Under the pieces are notes generated by a model. It ran no database searches. It was not told the origin of the DNA and was given only the letters and a program-made list of their open reading frames with translations. This document shows, in pieces, positions 24,454 through 33,486 of a stretch of DNA of 64,000 nucleotides; position 1 is the first letter of the stretch, and every line of letters starts with the position of its first letter. The translations under genes and the position numbers were made by a program. The DNA comes from Acidimicrobiaceae bacterium (GTDB taxonomy: Bacteria; Actinomycetota; Acidimicrobiia; Acidimicrobiales; RAAP-2), in NCBI GenBank assembly GCA_003132205.1, contig PKWY01000038.1:1-64000 (forward strand). Direction: 5' to 3'.

Positions 24454-27363
24454 CTACTTGCCGCTCAGGGCAGTCTGGGCCAGCTGGATCTGTTTGTTCA
24501 TGGATTCGATGTCGGCTTGATAGGTGCCGAGGTCACCCGCGGTGAGGGCCACCTGCGCCGCGGCGTAGTCGGCGGCGGCCTGTTTCAGATAGAACGAGGC
24601 GGTATGCCCGCCGCTCGTCGAGCCGCCACCCGTCGAGCCGCCGCCCGTCGCACCGCCACCCGTCGAGCCGCCGGCGGTGATGTTGGCGCCAAGGACCTGT
24701 GACAGAGCACCCGACAGGGTGGACGAGATTCCAACGTCCTGATTGAACACGGCGATGACGTAGCGCAGCTGAGGCAACGGGTTCGAAGAGCTCGACACGT
24801 AGAGGGGGCGGATGTAGAGGACGCTCTGATCGAGCGGCACCATCAGGTTGTTGCCGAGCAGCACTTGGGATCCGTGCTGGTCGAGCAGCGTGTCGATCTG
24901 ACTTACCGCTGACGTCTGTTGGATCTCCGAGTCCGCCTGCACCGGACCCGTCACCGAGGTGCCGCGGGGCGTCACGTAGACGTTGAGCTGCCCGTAGTCG
25001 TTCGAATCGCTGGTCGCGATCATGAACGCCGTGAGGCTTTGGACGGTCGATGAGTTGCCTGAAGGCACGAAGGCAATGGATTCAAGTAGTTGTTGCCGAT
25101 TGGCCTGGGGAAGCGAACCGACCTGGAACACCGGGCTCATCGGCGCGAGTGATGACGACACCACGGTGCCCGCGGCGTTGGTGACCAGGCTCTTCGCCAG
25201 CGCCTGGCTCGGAGTGCCGGCACCGGTCGTGGGCGAAATCTCCCAACGGTCCGACGCGGTGTAGAAGCCAGCTGACGAGGTGATGTGGTAGCGGCCTAGG
25301 GCGGCGGCCTGGACCGAGAAGAGGTCCGACGGGTAGCGCAGGTGCGCCTTGATGGTCGTCGACATCTTGCTCATGGGCAAGAACATGTTGGGGAACGCCG
25401 CCTCGTAGGCCTGGATGATCGGGTCCCGGGGATCGGCGACATAGAACTTCATGGATCCGGTGTAGGCGTTGACGACGACCTTCACGGCGTTGCGCACGTA
25501 GTTGGTGTTGTAGGCGAGGTTGCCGCCGGTCACGTTCAGGTTGTTGATGCTCTGCGAGTAGGGGTACTGGCTCGTCGAGGTGTAGCCGTCGAGCACGTAC
25601 TGCACCTCGCCGTTGGCGATGACGGCGTAGGGCTGGGTGTCGAAAGTCAGGAACGGCGCGGCTTTCTGCGCCATCTGCTGCACGTCGCGAACGAAGAGCA
25701 CGCGGCTCTTCGGTGTGATCTGGTTCGAGATCAGGAAGTTGAAGTCGCCGAGGCGCAGCGCGAGCGCCGCACGGCTGAGGATGCCCCCGACCGCCACCCC
25801 GCCTGATCCCTCGTAGTGCGTCGCCACGTTCTGGCCCGCGTTGGGGCCGCTGTTCACCTGGTAGTCCAGCTCGTTCTGTTTGGTGTTGGCGACGACCCAG
25901 CCAGAGTCCTTGATGCCAAAATAGATGCCGGGCTGAGTGAGCGTTGGCATGCCGTTGGTTGACGCCGGCGGGACGTTGGACACCACGAAGACCGGATTCC
26001 CGGTCGTGGTGTCAACGGTGTTCGCCGCGATCACCGCGGCACCTTCACCGTGGGTGAACTGCAGGTGCGTGTTGACCCAACTCGGAGAGGGCAGGTTCGC
26101 GGTGTTGAGCTGGCGCGCGCCGATCAGCACCGGCGTCACCTTGCCGTTGACCACGTAGCGGTCGACCGACAGGGTCGTGAACGAGTAATACGAGCGGATG
26201 GACTGGCGCTTGGTCACCGTCGCCAGGGCGATCTGCGCGGCGGGGTCCCAGAGTCGGATGTTGTTGAGCGTCGCCGAGTCGGCCTTGATCTGGGTGTTCG
26301 AGATCGTCGTCGCGCCGGCGAACGTGTGGAACTTGACCTTGTCGAGGTTGAAGCCCCCCCGGGTCGCGTTGATGTTGCGCTGGATATACGGCGCCTCCAG
26401 CGAGCCCTGGTTCGGGGTCACCTTCAGCGTCTGGAGGAACGTCGGGTAGAGCACGCCGATCACGAGCGCCACGAACACCCAGAGCCCGACGGCGACCGCG
26501 GGAAGCGACCAGCCCTGCGAGCGGACGTTGGCGAGCAGGATCACCGCGGCGGCGAGCGACAAGTAGAAGAGAATCGTCATCGCGGGCATGCGCGCGTGCA
26601 CGTCGGTGTACCCGGCGCCCTGCACGTAGCCGTTGGAGGAGTTGACGAGCTCCCATTTCGCCACGACGTAGCCAGCCGCCTTCATGAGGGCGATGCCCGC
26701 TCCGATCACCGAAAGGTGGGCCTTGACCCGAGGAGCCACCCTGGGCGACACGCGAGTGGCGCGGATGCCGCCGTTCAGGTAGTGGAACACCGAAGTGATG
26801 ATGAGGATGAAGAACAGCGACACCAGGGTCCAGGTGATGATGAACGAGATGAACGGCAGGGTGAAGACGTAGAAGCTCAGGTCCTTGTGGAACAGGGCGT
26901 CCTTGACGTGGAAGGGCTTGCTGTGCGCGAAGAGCAGGAACGTCTGCCACTGGCCGGTGGCGTTGAGCCCGGCGATGAGCCCCGTGACGAGGGCGATGAC
27001 CGCGTAGATGCGTCCGGCGTAGGGCCGCACGACGTTCTGGAACCGGCGCACCACCTCGTCCTCGGGCTCGAACGAGAGGTCTCGCGCGCCGAAGCGATCG
27101 GTGAGGAAGAGGTTCGCCCACATGAGGGCGAAGAAGATGACTCCGAATCCGACCCCGAGGCCGACCTTGGTGACGAAGAGTGTCGAGAAGGCGCTGCCGT
27201 AACCGGTCTGGGAGAACCACATCTGGTCGGTCCAGAGCACCGCCAAGCTGCGCAGCGAAAGGAAGGCGAAGAACAGGACGACGACAACCAGCCCGATCCA
27301 GAAACGACGCGAGAATCGACCGAGCCGTCGAGGACTCATGGGCACATCAGTGGGGCTACGCAC
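24454..27363 (-). CDS. UPF0182 family membrane protein
   Basis: A 969-residue protein (COG1615). The N-terminal third has about seven membrane helices (first at about 22-42, LWTDQMWF motif after it). The rest is a large extracytoplasmic domain with family blocks such as YIQRNINATRGGFNL, and a Gly/Ser/Thr linker near residue 905 before a helical tail. Members are widespread in actinobacteria and cyanobacteria; the function is unknown. Starts at GTG 27363 or ATG 27342 are both possible, neither with a clear ribosome site. Full length, no damage seen. Confidence 0.88.
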   Translation of the reverse strand: MRSPTDVPMSPRRLGRFSRRFWIGLVVVVLFFAFLSLRSLAVLWTDQMWFSQTGYGSAFSTLFVTKVGLGVGFGVIFFALMWANLFLTDRFGARDLSFEPEDEVVRRFQNVVRPYAGRIYAVIALVTGLIAGLNATGQWQTFLLFAHSKPFHVKDALFHKDLSFYVFTLPFISFIITWTLVSLFFILIITSVFHYLNGGIRATRVSPRVAPRVKAHLSVIGAGIALMKAAGYVVAKWELVNSSNGYVQGAGYTDVHARMPAMTILFYLSLAAAVILLANVRSQGWSLPAVAVGLWVFVALVIGVLYPTFLQTLKVTPNQGSLEAPYIQRNINATRGGFNLDKVKFHTFAGATTISNTQIKADSATLNNIRLWDPAAQIALATVTKRQSIRSYYSFTTLSVDRYVVNGKVTPVLIGARQLNTANLPSPSWVNTHLQFTHGEGAAVIAANTVDTTTGNPVFVVSNVPPASTNGMPTLTQPGIYFGIKDSGWVVANTKQNELDYQVNSGPNAGQNVATHYEGSGGVAVGGILSRAALALRLGDFNFLISNQITPKSRVLFVRDVQQMAQKAAPFLTFDTQPYAVIANGEVQYVLDGYTSTSQYPYSQSINNLNVTGGNLAYNTNYVRNAVKVVVNAYTGSMKFYVADPRDPIIQAYEAAFPNMFLPMSKMSTTIKAHLRYPSDLFSVQAAALGRYHITSSAGFYTASDRWEISPTTGAGTPSQALAKSLVTNAAGTVVSSSLAPMSPVFQVGSLPQANRQQLLESIAFVPSGNSSTVQSLTAFMIATSDSNDYGQLNVYVTPRGTSVTGPVQADSEIQQTSAVSQIDTLLDQHGSQVLLGNNLMVPLDQSVLYIRPLYVSSSSNPLPQLRYVIAVFNQDVGISSTLSGALSQVLGANITAGGSTGGGATGGGSTGGGSTSGGHTASFYLKQAAADYAAAQVALTAGDLGTYQADIESMNKQIQLAQTALSGK
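24608..24676. repeat. In-frame tandem repeat coding a Gly/Ser/Thr linker
   Basis: Units close to CCGCCACCCGTCGAGCCG repeat about four times inside the UPF0182 gene, encoding GGGSTGGG-type sequence. Probably a flexible linker prone to length change. Confidence 0.6.
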
Positions 27364-27384
27364 GCTGGAAGCCTAGGTGGTTTT

Positions 27385-29070
27385 TCAGACAGGCACTACA
27401 GCGCACGCGCAGCCCGCGTGCAGCGGCGGATACTGCGAACCGCTGGGGAAGTTCCGTCCCGCCGGATGCTCGCCCGACGCGGCGTCGAGCGCGCACGCGT
27501 CGCAGGGTGCGTCGTTCGGGGCCGCGAAGAAGCGAACCGACCGGCCCTGGGAGGCGGTGGCCACGCCGAGATGGAACGCCCGGCGCGCCGCGTCGGTGCA
27601 CAGCCGCTCCACGCGCGCCCCGCGCCATTCCTTGTAGGCGGCGTTCGCCCGCTCGGCGCCGTCGCCGCTTCCGTCGGCGAGAATGCGTTTGCGCAGGGCC
27701 AACACGATCGTAACCGCGAGGTCGGCGGCGCAGTCGTTGAGGGCGGTGCGATTGACCGGCTCACCGTTGGCGCCCGCTTCGTCGAAGGAGAACTGCACTC
27801 CCGCCGCCGCGGCGTCGGCGAGCGCGTCGAACGCGGCGTCGGCGTAACGGGCCCGTTGGGCGTGCTCGTCTTCGAGTTCGGTCGTGATCATGCCCTTCAC
27901 GTCGCGCAGACGCTCGAGCATGATGTTCTGGTCGTCCTGCAGGGCCCGCTTCACCTTGCGCGTGAGGATCGCGAGCGACTCGTCGAGGGCGGCGTCTCGA
28001 CGGACAAAGAGCTCGCCCACCGGGGTCTCGGGCTTCGCGGGCGAAGGGGCGGCCTTGCGCGGCGCGGGAATCTCGGCGCCGCGCTCTTCGAGGGTGGCCT
28101 TGCGAAGTCGGGCGAAGATCTCGTTCACCACGTCGGTTCCCGTGACGTCCTCGCCCAGCAGCTCCGGCTCGGTGTTCGCGGGCCCGCTCGCGGGCTTGGC
28201 GGGCTTGCGGGGCTTCTGCTTCGCGACGTCCGACGTCTCGGGCGCCGCCTTCAGATCGGCGTCGGGAACTTGGCGCAACGGGGTGCCGGCGAGCAGCTCT
28301 TCTTCGGTGGGCTCGGGAACCGGCGGACGCAGCCGCAGCGCTTCCAGGGCCGCGTGCCTCGCGGCGTCGTCCGACGCGTTGATGCCGTCGATCACGCTGT
28401 CGATCTGCTCGCGCAGCGATCCCACGAAGCCACCGAGCGTGTCGCGAGCCGCGCGCAGCTGATCGATCTGAATGTGCAGCGCCTTGCGCTTGACGGCGAG
28501 ATCGTTCAGGACGGTCTTGCGCGCCTCGTTCGACTGCTCGACGATTGCGAGGCCCTGCTCACGGCCCCGCTCGACCAGGGCCTCGCCGTTCACCTTCGCC
28601 GAATCGATCAACCGCTCCGCCGCGAGGCGCGCGTCGTGATCGATCTGGGCGGCGGTGCTCTCGGCTTCGGAGATGAGTACGGTGGCGCGCTCCTGGGCTT
28701 CGATGAGCTGCGCGGCGACGCGCTGCTGGCTTTCGGCGAACACCTGGGCGCTGCGCTCCTGCGCCTCGGCCGTGACGCGGCCGGCCTCCTCGTGCGCCGA
28801 GCGAAGGATCGTCGCGCTTTGGGCCCCGAGCGCGCTCGCGAGCGTGGCTTCGTCGAACGTGGGGTTGGCGGCCCGGCGCTGCGCGTCGGACAACTGCTCC
28901 TGGAGCTCTCGGATCCTGTTCTCCAGGTGGCCCATCTCGCGGGCCACCGATTCGAGGTGGAGTCGAACCTCCTGGGGGTCAACACCACCTTTTCGCTGTG
29001 TCGAGAAGTTCGTCCGGACTATTTCGGTCGACGACTGACGCGTGGTGGAGAGAATTCGGCGTTCGTCCAT
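27385..29070 (-). CDS. DivIVA-like coiled-coil protein with C-terminal phage-head-like Cys/His motif
   Basis: A 561-residue cytoplasmic protein. The N-terminus (NFSTQRKGGVDPQEVRLHLE, about 21-40) matches the DivIVA/Wag31-type opening, followed by a long coiled coil to about residue 235 (AQERSAQVFAESQQRVAAQL style heptads). A Pro/Ala/Lys-rich linker (about 250-330) leads to a helical region and a final Cys/His cluster C523, C526, H551, C554, C556 in a CxxC...PPLHxxCxC arrangement. That arrangement resembles phage Mu gpF-type head morphogenesis proteins. Likely a membrane-curvature or septum-localised scaffold. It lies 38 bases downstream of the YlbL-like protease stop. Confidence 0.72.
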   Translation of the reverse strand: MDERRILSTTRQSSTEIVRTNFSTQRKGGVDPQEVRLHLESVAREMGHLENRIRELQEQLSDAQRRAANPTFDEATLASALGAQSATILRSAHEEAGRVTAEAQERSAQVFAESQQRVAAQLIEAQERATVLISEAESTAAQIDHDARLAAERLIDSAKVNGEALVERGREQGLAIVEQSNEARKTVLNDLAVKRKALHIQIDQLRAARDTLGGFVGSLREQIDSVIDGINASDDAARHAALEALRLRPPVPEPTEEELLAGTPLRQVPDADLKAAPETSDVAKQKPRKPAKPASGPANTEPELLGEDVTGTDVVNEIFARLRKATLEERGAEIPAPRKAAPSPAKPETPVGELFVRRDAALDESLAILTRKVKRALQDDQNIMLERLRDVKGMITTELEDEHAQRARYADAAFDALADAAAAGVQFSFDEAGANGEPVNRTALNDCAADLAVTIVLALRKRILADGSGDGAERANAAYKEWRGARVERLCTDAARRAFHLGVATASQGRSVRFFAAPNDAPCDACALDAASGEHPAGRNFPSGSQYPPLHAGCACAVVPV

Positions 29071-29108
29071 TCCTTAAAGACTACGACCTCGGGCCCATGA
29101 AAAATGGC

Positions 29109-30236
29109 TTAGCGGGGCTTAGTCAGGGCAATCGGCTGGGACCCGCCAATTGCGCGGAGGTCCTTCAGCGCCTGGGCGAGGGTCGTCACGCCGAGGATGT
29201 GAAGATCGGGCGAGGCGTTCTCTTTCGCGGTCGCCACTTCGACCTCGGGAACCATGAAGTACTTGGCTCCGGCGTCTTCAACGGCAATGGTCTTCTCGGC
29301 GACGCCACCCACGTCGCCGACGTTGCCGTGCTGGTCGATGGTGCCCGTGGCGGCGACCTTGTTGCCGCCGGTCAATGATCCGCGGCTCAATTTGTCGATC
29401 AGCGTGAGGGTCATGGCGAGGCCCGCCGAAGGTCCGCCGATGTACTTGGTGTTGATCGAGATGTCACCGGGGAACGCGTAGTTGAACCCGTCCTCCAGCG
29501 ACAGGCCGAGGTACGAGCGGCTGACGCCTTTCACTTTGGGGCAGGAGGTCAGCGCGAGCGGACTCGGCGCGGCGGCGGTCTTCAAGGTGATACTCACCGG
29601 CGAAGCCCACGAGATGACGCCGCCGCCACTGATGTGGGCGCGCTCGAGGCCCAGGGTCACGGGAGTTCCCGGGGCGAGCGAGTGCACGGCGCCCTCGAGG
29701 CCGCAGGACGTGGTCACGCTCGTGCCGTTGACCGCGACGATTTCATCGGCCACGTGGATCTTCGCCTTGCTCGCGGGCGAGTGCTCGACCACGGCGTTCA
29801 CGATCGCGCCCGTGTCGGTGACGGCGATCTTCCACCCGAGCGCCGCGAACGCCGACGCCTCCGCGTCTTGCTTCGAGTCACTCATCTCCAGGTAACCCTG
29901 CGCCTCCAGTTCGCTCGGGGAAACCCCCGGCTCGACGAGTTCGCTCCCCGGCACGAACTCGACGTGGCTCTCAAAGTGCATGGTGACGTACTGCCACGCG
30001 GTGAGTTGCTGCAGGTAGACGTCCGTGAGCATGATGTCGTCGCGGCGAAGGTCCGTCGAAAGCCCCTGGATCTTCACGAGCGGACCGACCGTGGTCGCGT
30101 TGCCCGGGGTCAGGGCGTATTCGTTCAGCGTCCAGTGATCAAGGACGAACGCCGCCGCGATGCCGACGACCACGACCAACAGGAATGGCAGGAATGGGCG
30201 AAGGAGGCGGCGAGGTGCTGAGATGTCTTCGTGCAA
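29109..30236 (-). CDS. PDZ-domain Lon-type (S16) serine protease, YlbL-like
   Basis: A 375-residue membrane-anchored protease: one helix near the N-terminus (about 14-31), a PDZ domain (about 140-205; EHSPASKAKIHVADEIVAVN) and a Lon-type catalytic domain. The nucleophile sits in KYIGGPSAGLAM and the general-base Lys in VGGVAEKTIAVEDAGA. In Bacillus YlbL degrades a cell-division inhibitor; in actinobacteria the role is little known. The neighbourhood (DivIVA-like, MreB-like) fits a division or shape role. The start overlaps the divergent HEAT-repeat gene start by 6 bases. Confidence 0.88.
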   Translation of the reverse strand: MHEDISAPRRLLRPFLPFLLVVVVGIAAAFVLDHWTLNEYALTPGNATTVGPLVKIQGLSTDLRRDDIMLTDVYLQQLTAWQYVTMHFESHVEFVPGSELVEPGVSPSELEAQGYLEMSDSKQDAEASAFAALGWKIAVTDTGAIVNAVVEHSPASKAKIHVADEIVAVNGTSVTTSCGLEGAVHSLAPGTPVTLGLERAHISGGGVISWASPVSITLKTAAAPSPLALTSCPKVKGVSRSYLGLSLEDGFNYAFPGDISINTKYIGGPSAGLAMTLTLIDKLSRGSLTGGNKVAATGTIDQHGNVGDVGGVAEKTIAVEDAGAKYFMVPEVEVATAKENASPDLHILGVTTLAQALKDLRAIGGSQPIALTKPR

Positions 30237-30866
30237 GGTAATGATCCAACGCTACCGGAGTCCCTCGACGAACAGTTGCTGAGGGCGGGCTTCAGCGCGA
30301 ACGGGGAGTTCGACGCGCTGATCCTGGAGAATCTCGGCTCCGCCACCGCGCGCCTTCGGATCCTGGCCCTTCGCGCGGGTCTGCGCCGGGGGCTGCTCTC
30401 GGGCGATCAACTCCTGGCCGGCGTCACCGACCCCGACGTGGACGTCCGGCGCGAAACGCTGACCCTGCTCGCCCACGAGGAAATCGAATCCGACGCTCTC
30501 TTCCGCGCGATGCTCGCGTGCCTCGATGACGACGACGCGTTGGTCGTCGACGGGGCGATCTTCGCCCTGGGCGAGCACCTCTACGTGGGCGCGGTCGATC
30601 GGCTTTGCGACATCGCGGCGAATCACGACGACGCGAGATGCCGCGAGTCGGCGATCGCCGCGCTCGGCGAGATCGGCGACGAGAGGGGCCGCGCCGTGGT
30701 GCTCGCCGCCCTTGACGACAAGCCGCCCGTTCGCCGGCGCGCCATCGTGGCCCTGACGAACTTCGAGGGCCCCGACATCGACGCCGCGCTCGAGAAGGCG
30801 AGCGCGGACCGGGACTGGCAGGTGCGCGCCGCGGTCGATCAACTCACCCGCGGCGAGCCGGACTAA
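30231..30866 (+). CDS. HEAT-repeat protein
   Basis: A 211-residue helical-repeat protein. From about residue 60 repeats of about 30 residues carry the V-R-x-x-A pattern (DPDVDVRRETL, DARCRESAIAALGEIGD, KPPVRRRAIVALTNF, DWQVRAAVDQL). Such solenoids bind other proteins. The GTG start at 30231 lies within the start region of the divergent protease gene, so both starts are probably leaderless or one is mis-set; no in-frame ATG is nearby. The stop overlaps the convergent MreB-like stop by 4 bases. Partner unknown. Confidence 0.75.
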   Translation: MQGNDPTLPESLDEQLLRAGFSANGEFDALILENLGSATARLRILALRAGLRRGLLSGDQLLAGVTDPDVDVRRETLTLLAHEEIESDALFRAMLACLDDDDALVVDGAIFALGEHLYVGAVDRLCDIAANHDDARCRESAIAALGEIGDERGRAVVLAALDDKPPVRRRAIVALTNFEGPDIDAALEKASADRDWQVRAAVDQLTRGEPD

Positions 30867-31867
30867 CTGTCGGCGCTTCGCAGCAGCCCGTGCAGTGACG
30901 ACATCTCCTCGAGGCACATCTGCAGGCCTTCAATGATCACGGTGTCGGGGCTCGGCGCGACGCCCACCTCGACCCCGGTGCTGCTCGCTATGAGGTCGGC
31001 GAGATCGTTCAACTGCGCGTGTCCGCCCACCAGCGTGAGTCCCCGGGCGCTGACGTCCTGGGAGAGGTCGGGAGGGGCTTCCCCCAGGCAGTCTTGAATC
31101 ATGCGGACGCTCGCCGCCACGACGTCGTTCAGCGCCGCGTTGACGAGCTCGGCGCTCACCTCAACCTCGACGAGTTCCCCGCGGTCGACGGTGCGAGCCA
31201 TGACCACCTCGACAAGGCCCCGGGTGGTCGCGAACGCCGACGCCAGGTTGATCTTCAGCATCTCCAGGGTCGCGGGCGCAACGACGACGCCCTGGCGAAG
31301 CCGCAGCAGCGAGGCGATGGCGTTGTCGACGTCGTTGCCGCCCAGTCGCCGCGCGCTGCTCGTCACGATGCCGCCGAGCGAGATCAGCGCCGCCTCCGAC
31401 GCCCCCGCTCCGAGCACGGTCACCGCCGAACCCACGGGGTCCTGCACGGGAAGGCCGAGCCCGATGGCGGCGGCGATCGGGGCCTCGATGAGGCTCACCT
31501 CACGCGCGCCCGCCTGCACGGCGGCCTGGCGAAGCGCGCGGCGTTCAATGGAGGTGGCGAGCGAGGGCACGCTCATGACCACGCGGGCGCGGCTCAGTTT
31601 GGAGACCCCGGCCCGCTCGAAGAGGCCCGAAATAAGCCGCGCGGTGACGTCGAAGTCGACGGTGGCGCCCTGGGCCAGAGGACGAAAGACGATCACGTGC
31701 CGGGGGGTTCGCCCGACCATTTCGAGGGCGCCGTGGCCGACCTCGACGACGTCGCCGGAGTTGGTGTCGATGGCGACGAGGGTCGGTTCATTGAAAAGCA
31801 GGCCCCGCTGGGCCGTGGCGAGACGCGTGTGCGAAGTACCGATATCCAGTGCGACGTCAGTGGCCAT
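30863..31867 (-). CDS. MreB-like actin-fold protein
   Basis: A 334-residue ASKHA/actin-fold protein. Phosphate-1 is VALDIGTSHTRLA at the N-terminus, the connect region is LIEAPIAAAIGLGLP (about 134-148), phosphate-2 is AVTVLGAGASEAALISLGG (weak: the usual DxGGGT is changed to GAGAS) and the adenosine motif is LTLVGGHAQL (about 283). Similar in length to MreB/Mbl, the polymer that guides rod-shape wall synthesis, but no mreC, mreD, rodA or pbp2 genes are near. The altered phosphate-2 loop suggests a divergent paralogue. Confidence 0.78.
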   Translation of the reverse strand: MATDVALDIGTSHTRLATAQRGLLFNEPTLVAIDTNSGDVVEVGHGALEMVGRTPRHVIVFRPLAQGATVDFDVTARLISGLFERAGVSKLSRARVVMSVPSLATSIERRALRQAAVQAGAREVSLIEAPIAAAIGLGLPVQDPVGSAVTVLGAGASEAALISLGGIVTSSARRLGGNDVDNAIASLLRLRQGVVVAPATLEMLKINLASAFATTRGLVEVVMARTVDRGELVEVEVSAELVNAALNDVVAASVRMIQDCLGEAPPDLSQDVSARGLTLVGGHAQLNDLADLIASSTGVEVGVAPSPDTVIIEGLQMCLEEMSSLHGLLRSADS

Positions 31868-31943
31868 GGCTCACGATGTTAGGTCGCCCCAGGGCCCGCC
31901 CAGATCGGGCGCACCACGCTGAATCTGCCTCTAAGTTGGATGC

Positions 31944-33065
31944 ATGAGCGATAACCCATTAGGCGGGATGTTCGGGGATATCTTCAATCTCCTCGGCCAG
32001 CAAGGCCCGGACGCGTGGTTCCAGACTGCCACCCAGCTCGCCCTCAACATAGCGAGGGGCGAGGACGGCGATCCGAATCCGCAACCGGTGGAGCGTCAGC
32101 GCCTCGAGGAACTCGCGCCCCTCGTGGGGCGCCACGTCGACGCGCTGTTCGGCGTCTCCAGCGAACCGGTGATCACCGCGGTCAACCGGTCATCACTGAC
32201 CATCGCGGCGCTCAGCCAGTGGAAGCCGCTCATCGAGCCGATGTTGGCCTCGCCGCCGTCGATGGGCGACAACCTCGAAGTGGCGGCCAACCCAATGATG
32301 GCCCAACTCGTCTCGACGCTCGGCCCGCTCTTCACGGGCTTCCAGATGGGCTCGGTCGCGGGGCACTTCTCCGAACGGGCCTGGTCGCTCGCGGTGCTGC
32401 CCCTTCCGCGCATCGACGACCAGCGGCTCCTGGTCGTCAACAACCTCGCGAACTTCGCCGAGGCGTGGTCGCTCGATCGCGACGAGGTCTACGTTTTCGC
32501 GCTGGCCCAGGAGTTCGTCGCCTCACTGGTACTGACCCAGCCGGGTACCGGTGACGCGCTTCGCGCGCTGCTGATCGACGCGGTCCGTGAAGCGACCGCC
32601 GCCCAGAGCGACCTGTTGAGCCGTCTGCAGACGATGATTAACCCCGAAGACCTCACGTCGCTGATGGGCAATCCCGAATCGCTGCTCGACGGCATCGAGA
32701 TGCCCGAGGAGACCGACGCGACGCGCGCCATCAATGCCGCGGCGAGCGTGCTCAGCGCGTTCTTCGAAAAGGCCGCCCACGACATCACCGAGGCGATCCT
32801 CGGACCGCGCCCGGCTCTCGTCGAGGCGTACCAGCGCCATCGTCGTAGCGACGCGAGGGGCGAGGACGCGGCGGCGGCGCTGTTCGGCATCTCGACCCAG
32901 GGACCCCATCACGATCAGGCGCGCGACTTCGTCGCGTCGCTCAGTAAGGCGCACGGGCTCGGTGTCTTTGACGCGCTGCTACGCGTCGATGGTCTGCCGA
33001 GCGCGACGGAATTGGAGAGCCCCGAAGTCTGGTATCAGCGAGTCACCAGCTCGCCGCTCGCCTAG
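31944..33065 (+). CDS. DUF2342-type zincin-fold protein lacking the HExxH histidines
   Basis: A 373-residue protein whose layout matches the actinobacterial DUF2342 'zinc-dependent metalloprotease' family: a Gly/Asn-rich start (NPLGGMFGDIFNLLGQQG), an MGSVAGHFSERAW block (about 134-146) and the helix that normally carries HExxH. In this protein that helix reads FALAQEFVASLVL (about 189-201): the Glu remains but both His are gone. Some family members are annotated as associated with coenzyme F420 synthesis. This one is probably non-catalytic or uses other ligands. It ends in a 4-base convergent overlap with the next gene. Confidence 0.75.
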   Translation: MSDNPLGGMFGDIFNLLGQQGPDAWFQTATQLALNIARGEDGDPNPQPVERQRLEELAPLVGRHVDALFGVSSEPVITAVNRSSLTIAALSQWKPLIEPMLASPPSMGDNLEVAANPMMAQLVSTLGPLFTGFQMGSVAGHFSERAWSLAVLPLPRIDDQRLLVVNNLANFAEAWSLDRDEVYVFALAQEFVASLVLTQPGTGDALRALLIDAVREATAAQSDLLSRLQTMINPEDLTSLMGNPESLLDGIEMPEETDATRAINAAASVLSAFFEKAAHDITEAILGPRPALVEAYQRHRRSDARGEDAAAALFGISTQGPHHDQARDFVASLSKAHGLGVFDALLRVDGLPSATELESPEVWYQRVTSSPLA

Positions 33066-33343
33066 GCCTCTGATTCGTCGTAGCCGAGGTTCCACTCGAC
33101 GAGAAGGTTCTCGCGTTCGGCGTCTCGGTTCACACGCTCGCGGTTGCGGCGGAACTGCGGGTCGTGGGGGGGCAGGAAACGAAGGCGCGCGTCGATGCGG
33201 TCGACGAAGGCCTGGATCTGCTCCTCGTCGCCAAAGACCATGCGGCACTCCCAGTGGGGGGCGACGGGTCCCAGGTAGATCACTTGGACGTGACCGACGG
33301 GTTCGATGACCTCGGTGGTTTCTGTGGTCGGGACCTGGCTCAC
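33062..33343 (-). CDS. Conserved-looking 93-residue protein of unknown function
   Basis: Starting at ATG 33343, the product has a Thr/Glu-rich N-terminus, a beta-type core (HVQVIYLGPVAPHWECRMVF, about 18-37), then DEEQIQAFVDRIDARLRFLP and an acidic/Arg-rich tail. No signal peptide or membrane helix. I do not recognise a named family. Codon use is typical of the window and a CAAGGAG-like ribosome site is present just upstream (complement of 33348-33355), which supports a real gene. Confidence 0.6.
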   Translation of the reverse strand: MSQVPTTETTEVIEPVGHVQVIYLGPVAPHWECRMVFGDEEQIQAFVDRIDARLRFLPPHDPQFRRNRERVNRDAERENLLVEWNLGYDESEA

Positions 33344-33486
33344 GGCGCTCCTTCGATTACCTCAAAACTGCTGAACAGCCATTGTACTGGTTCGATTGGC
33401 GACGATTCCTGGCCTTCGGACGCCCCACTCGAGCGCACTCGCCCTTTTCCGGCCATTCTCCGGGCGCCTCACTAACCTTGGCAACT

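Noticed and set aside
26050..29100. 1016-codon open frame on the plus strand
   Set aside because: It lies antisense to the UPF0182 and DivIVA-like genes, is very rich in Arg, Glu, Gly and Asp, and shows no family pattern; a shadow of high-GC codon use.
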